Shown here in pieces: positions 60,410 through 64,000 of a stretch of DNA of 64,000 nt. Position numbers and translations under genes: made by a program. The stretch comes from Paenibacillus herberti (GTDB lineage Bacteria; Bacillota; Bacilli; Paenibacillales; Paenibacillaceae), in NCBI RefSeq assembly GCF_002233675.1, contig NZ_NMUQ01000001.1, positions 1,315,212 through 1,379,211 of the forward strand. Reading direction: 5' to 3'. The notes under the pieces are model-generated. The model worked only from the letters and a program-made list of their open reading frames with translations. It did not search any database and was not told the DNA's origin. Numbering within the stretch: position 1 is the stretch's first letter; each line of letters starts with the position of its first letter.

Positions 60410-61321
60410 ATGGATAAAGTAGCCTGGACACGAAGAATGCTGTTCGGAAACCAGGAAAAAAACGGCTGGATTATGAATTTGGTACTGTACGCGCTGCTGC
60501 TCAACATTGCTTATCTCTATCTGAATCCATTGTTCTATATGATTTCAACAATGTTCAAAAATCAGGTTGATCTGCTAGATCCATCCGTTCGCTGGATTCC
60601 GCGCAGCCTGGAGTGGAACAATCTCAAGTTGGCCTGGGAAGGACTTAATTATGGGAAAGGACTGGTCAACAGCCTGACGATCAGCGGCTTTGGAGCGATC
60701 TTTCACGTGATGGCATGCGCCTTGGCCGGATACGCCTTCGCCAAATTCAATTTTCCCGGCAAGTCGATTCTGTTCGGACTGCTTATTCTGAGCTTCCTTA
60801 TTCCGCCCCAAACGATTGTGATTCCGATGTTCCTGCTCATTAAAGAGCTTGGATGGATGGGCACCAAATTCGCAATAATCGGCCCGGCAATGTTCGGTCA
60901 CGGCATTCGGGGTTCGCTGTTTGTCATTATTTTTACACAGTTTTTCCGCACGCTACCGAAGGAGCTGGACGAATCCGCGCGCATCGAAGGGGCCGGTTCG
61001 CTGCGGATTCTTACGCGTATTGTCATTCCCCTCGCTAAACCGGCGATTCTCGTCGTGTTCCTGTTTTCCTTCATCTGGCACTGGAATGAAACGTATATGA
61101 CTGCACTGGTCGTGGGACCGGAGAACACTCCGCTCACGCTCAGCTTGAACAACTTGCAGGCCGTGCTCAAGGGGTTCTATGAAAGCGACGCCGACAACAT
61201 GTTTAATGAAACGATCCGCATGGCCGCAAGCTTCCTCATCATCACGCCACCGCTTATTCTATATGCCATCGCTCAGCGATGGTTCGTCGAAGGAGTAGAG
61301 CGGACGGGATTGATCGAGTAG
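60410..61321 (+). CDS. Carbohydrate ABC transporter permease, MalG type (second pair)
   Basis: 303 residues, ATG 6 bases after the previous stop. EAA loop LDESARIEGAGSLRILTRIV near residue 190; the C-terminus RWFVEGVERTGLIE resembles the common pattern. Followed by a ~118-base leader region and two tandem binding-protein genes, which would share this permease pair. Confidence 0.92.
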   Translation: MDKVAWTRRMLFGNQEKNGWIMNLVLYALLLNIAYLYLNPLFYMISTMFKNQVDLLDPSVRWIPRSLEWNNLKLAWEGLNYGKGLVNSLTISGFGAIFHVMACALAGYAFAKFNFPGKSILFGLLILSFLIPPQTIVIPMFLLIKELGWMGTKFAIIGPAMFGHGIRGSLFVIIFTQFFRTLPKELDESARIEGAGSLRILTRIVIPLAKPAILVVFLFSFIWHWNETYMTALVVGPENTPLTLSLNNLQAVLKGFYESDADNMFNETIRMAASFLIITPPLILYAIAQRWFVEGVERTGLIE

Positions 61322-61439
61322 CGCGTATCCCCCCGCAGTTTCCCAAATGAAAGGAGGTGAGTGAGGGAGGGGCCTAAGGGCTGGCACTGTTCTTAAGCTA
61401 AATTACAGGACCATACCATTCATTTGGAGGAATTAAGCG

Positions 61440-62843
61440 ATGAAAACAGGAAATCGCAAACGGTTCCAAAAGGTCAGTGCCTTATGCTTGGTGATGCTAG
61501 TCGTATCTGTTATGACAGCATGCACCGGTGGTGGAGGTAACAACGGGGGAGCAGTCACAGCGAATAACAGCGGCAGCGCGGCCAATCAAGGGGCTGGCGC
61601 AGAAACGAACAGTCCGCCAGAAAGTCCGCCTGCGGCTGCAATAGATAAAACCGCCATTAAGGGCGAGGTGAAGATTCTAGGCGCCGGAATTGACAGTTTC
61701 AAAAAAATGATGGTGGACTTTAACAAAGAGTATCCAAACGTCAAAGTGGTTGCAATGGAACAGAGCATTCATGATTTGGCGGCTCTCATTGCCGCCGGCG
61801 AAAAGCCGGACGTTATTTTGGCCGACGGCGGGCGTTTTCCATTGAAATGGGTCCAGGACAAACTGATCCGGGATATGAAGCCGTTTATGGACAACGATCC
61901 GGAAATTACGGCCGACATGTTTTATGAGCCCGCATACACCAGGGGCCTTGGCGTTGACGGTCAGGTGTGGCAGCTGCCTTATACGGTTGATCCCAACTTT
62001 ACGATGATGTATAACCAGGAAGTTTTGGAGCAGTACGGCGATACGGAATTGCCGGAAATGAACTCATTGCCGGAATTTGGAGATTTTCTGAAAAAATACT
62101 GGGTGGTTGAGAACGGCGAGCAAGTGATGACTACTTTTTCGCCTTTTGAAGTATACGGCAACTTCAACAGCCTGATTACAATGGCTTTTCTGAACGGCGC
62201 GGACCAAACGACCTTTTACAATCCGGAGACGAATAAGGCAACATTCAACGATCCCAAAATCGTAGAAGCGCTGGAATGGATGGTGCGCTTTAAACGGGAA
62301 AATATCAATGACGAGCGCATTGAGAAGCTTAACAAAACGCTGCCGGAAAATACGTCTCGCTTTTTGGCGGGTAAGTCGCTGCTGGAGCCGGCGGTTCTCG
62401 TTCATGTCAGAGAAAACTTGAAGGCCAATCCGGATATTCAACTAAAACCAATGCCTGCCGAATCACTTTGGGTGGGCGGACACGGCCTTTCCATGACAAC
62501 TCTCGGTACAAAAGAAAACGAAATGGCCACCTGGTCGCTGATCAAATGGATCACCTCCAACAAAGTTGCCGCGGAAGCAAAGCTCAAAATTGATTCGGGC
62601 CTATCTGCAATCAAGGATAACCCTTATCTGGTCGAGCAGGCTGAATCCGATCCCGTGCTTGCAGCAGCCTATGAGGTGCTGCAGCAAGCGAAGAAACATC
62701 CGCCATTTTTGCCAGTGCCATTTGAGGAAGAATTCAATGCAAAAATCGGCGATGTTATGACGGGTGTACTTGAACCGAAGGCTTTCCTGGATCATATGAC
62801 AAAATACTCGCAAACGCTGCTAGATGAAATTAAGGGTAAATAA
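61440..62843 (+). CDS. Extracellular sugar-binding lipoprotein, tandem copy 1
   Basis: 467 residues; ATG after TTGGAGGAA. Lipobox MTAC (~residues 24-27), then a Gly/Asn/Ser-rich linker of ~45 residues and a family-1 solute-binding domain (AIKGEVKILGAGIDSFKKMM, WQLPYTVDPNFTMMYNQEVL). The paralogue at 62900 is similar along its whole visible length, including AESLWVGGHGLSMTTLG against AESLWMGGHGIHMTTLG. Linked to the second permease pair. The conserved tandem suggests ligands of differing size or linkage. Confidence 0.92.
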   Translation: MKTGNRKRFQKVSALCLVMLVVSVMTACTGGGGNNGGAVTANNSGSAANQGAGAETNSPPESPPAAAIDKTAIKGEVKILGAGIDSFKKMMVDFNKEYPNVKVVAMEQSIHDLAALIAAGEKPDVILADGGRFPLKWVQDKLIRDMKPFMDNDPEITADMFYEPAYTRGLGVDGQVWQLPYTVDPNFTMMYNQEVLEQYGDTELPEMNSLPEFGDFLKKYWVVENGEQVMTTFSPFEVYGNFNSLITMAFLNGADQTTFYNPETNKATFNDPKIVEALEWMVRFKRENINDERIEKLNKTLPENTSRFLAGKSLLEPAVLVHVRENLKANPDIQLKPMPAESLWVGGHGLSMTTLGTKENEMATWSLIKWITSNKVAAEAKLKIDSGLSAIKDNPYLVEQAESDPVLAAAYEVLQQAKKHPPFLPVPFEEEFNAKIGDVMTGVLEPKAFLDHMTKYSQTLLDEIKGK

Positions 62844-62899
62844 TCCTTCATAAGCGCAAACAGTAAGCCCACTATTACATTGATTGGAGAGATTTTTTT

Positions 62900-64000
62900 A
62901 TGATGCAATCAATAAAAAAAGGGTTCAATAAGATTGGCGCCATCATCTTGGTGATGACACTTGCAGCTTGCAGCGGCGGGACAGGCAACAGCGGAACGAA
63001 TAATGATCCAGGCAGCAATTCGGCAACAAATGCACCAGTGAATGTAGAAACAAACACGCCAGTGGAAAGCCAGCCGCCGGCAATCGATAAAACGGCCATT
63101 AAAGGCGAGATTAAAGTATTATCGATATTCGGCGGTGGAGCCATTGAAAATTTCAACACGATGATGGTCGAATTCAATAAAGAATATCCCAATGTCAAAG
63201 TGACGCATATGGAGCAGGGCATTAACGATCTGGCTGCACTTATATCGGCCGGCGATAATCCCGATGTCATCATTTCCGACGGCGGTCGGTTTCCGATCGG
63301 CTGGATTACGGACGGACTTATTCAGGATATGAAGCCGCTTATGGAGAAAGATCCAGAAATAACGGCTGATATGTTCTATGAGCCGGCTTATAATCGCGGA
63401 CTTGGCGTTCAAGGCCAATTATGGCAGCTCCCGTATACGGTCGATCCCAACTTCACGATGATTTACAATCAAGAGGTGCTGGAGCAGTACGGCGATACAG
63501 AAATTCCTGAATTGAATTCCTTGGCTGAATATGAGGACTTTCTGAAAAAGTACTGGGTAGTCGAAAATGGCGACCAGGTCATGACCACATATTCTCCGTT
63601 TGAAGTGTACGGCAATTTTAACAGCCTGATTACGGTTGCTTACCTCAACGGTGCGGATCAGAGCAGTTTTTATAATCCGGAAACGAATAAGGTGACATTC
63701 AATGATCCGAAAATTGTAGAATCGCTGGAATGGATGTTGCGTTTCAAACGTGAAAACATCGACGATGGCCGGATGACTAAGCTGAATGAGTCCCTTCCAG
63801 CCAATACGTCACGCTTCGCAGCCGGTAAATCGCTGCTGGAGCCGGGAGTTGTCGGCGCTGTCCGTGATGCTCTCAAGGTCAACCCCGACGCGCAATTGAA
63901 ACCGATGCCTGCCGAATCGCTCTGGATGGGCGGTCACGGAATCCACATGACCACCCTCGGCAAAAAGGAGAACGAAGAAGCCGGCTGGTCGCTTGTCAAA
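62900..64000 (+). CDS. Extracellular sugar-binding lipoprotein, tandem copy 2 (3' partial)
   Basis: The frame is open to the right edge, at least 367 residues. ATG at 62900 (or 62903) after TTGGAGAG. Lipobox LAAC in MTLAACSGGTGNSG, an Asn/Thr/Pro linker, and a solute-binding domain close to the copy at 61440: AIKGEIKVLSIFGGGAIENF and GNFNSLITVAYLNGADQSSF. It differs from copy 1 by a few extra residues in the first strand (SIFGGGAIEN) and in the linker. A recent tandem duplication followed by divergence is inferred. The C-terminal ~90 residues lie outside the window. Confidence 0.9.
   Translation, partial: MMQSIKKGFNKIGAIILVMTLAACSGGTGNSGTNNDPGSNSATNAPVNVETNTPVESQPPAIDKTAIKGEIKVLSIFGGGAIENFNTMMVEFNKEYPNVKVTHMEQGINDLAALISAGDNPDVIISDGGRFPIGWITDGLIQDMKPLMEKDPEITADMFYEPAYNRGLGVQGQLWQLPYTVDPNFTMIYNQEVLEQYGDTEIPELNSLAEYEDFLKKYWVVENGDQVMTTYSPFEVYGNFNSLITVAYLNGADQSSFYNPETNKVTFNDPKIVESLEWMLRFKRENIDDGRMTKLNESLPANTSRFAAGKSLLEPGVVGAVRDALKVNPDAQLKPMPAESLWMGGHGIHMTTLGKKENEEAGWSLVK

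Noticed and set aside
1-64000. CRISPR arrays, tRNA/rRNA genes, attachment sites or intact insertion sequences.
   Set aside because: No regularly spaced short repeats, no tRNA- or rRNA-like segments, and no complete transposase with terminal repeats were recognised on reading the sequence.

Overview
The window reads as a chromosomal segment of an endospore-forming Firmicute, most likely Paenibacillus or a close relative. The reasons are the large number of CUT1-type carbohydrate ABC importers, lipoprotein sugar-binding proteins, UgpC/MsmX-type ATPases, BclB/ExsC-like spore-surface proteins with SigK-type promoters, AGGAGG-type ribosome binding sites with frequent GTG/TTG starts, and large secreted accessory proteins. 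No rRNA, tRNA, CRISPR array or intact insertion sequence was seen.

Layout. 1-3.4 kb: tail of an LplBC/YtcP-type importer operon with its binding protein. 3.5-6.3 kb: a scarred region with a transposase remnant, a minus-strand gene with two BclB-like domains, the relic 3' end of a second such gene, and a truncated plus-strand enzyme fragment joined to that relic. 6.4-15.7 kb: a small secreted repeat protein, then a LacI-controlled operon (regulator, binding protein, two permeases, ATPase, inositol-monophosphatase-family enzyme, uncharacterised protein, secreted protein with a beta/gamma-crystallin-like tail). 15.8-21.9 kb: five paralogous short spore-surface-type genes, four with near-identical SigK-type promoters, interleaved with a TetR-controlled VOC gene, a DJ-1/PfpI-GNAT fusion and a possible cysteine-hydrolase gene.

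22-41 kb is the most interesting part: an IclR-headed, almost uninterrupted one-direction cluster. It encodes a DapA-type aldolase, TIM-barrel isomerase/epimerase, sugar ABC importer, Gfo/Idh dehydrogenase, CrtC/AttH-like protein, enolase-superfamily dehydratase, aldose-1-epimerase, SDR, MBL-fold hydrolase, aldehyde dehydrogenase, TauE-type exporter, a split UxaA pair (SuyA/SuyB-like), an Ldh2/ComC-type dehydrogenase, a SlcC-type D-hydroxyacid dehydrogenase and a YeiH-type exporter. Read as a pathway this is import of a 6-sulfo-sugar such as sulfoquinovose, a non-phosphorylative Entner-Doudoroff route to pyruvate and sulfolactaldehyde, oxidation to sulfolactate, inversion through sulfopyruvate, C-S bond cleavage to pyruvate and sulfite, and sulfite export. 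The assignment is inferred from families and gene order.

41-50 kb holds a small membrane-protein gene with a consensus promoter, a MerR-methyltransferase fusion, an MTA/SAH-deaminase-type amidohydrolase, a WYL regulator, an alpha/alpha-toroid protein, about 1.1 kb of nearly gene-free AT-rich DNA, a Gfo/Idh dehydrogenase, an AraC regulator and a UgpC-type ATPase. 50-64 kb is an uncharacterised polysaccharide-related locus: a giant binding protein with N-terminal beta-sandwich modules, two permease pairs, a membrane-anchored NHL/TPR protein, a Yip1-like membrane protein, a DUF5696-type TIM-barrel protein and two tandem paralogous binding proteins, the last cut by the window edge.
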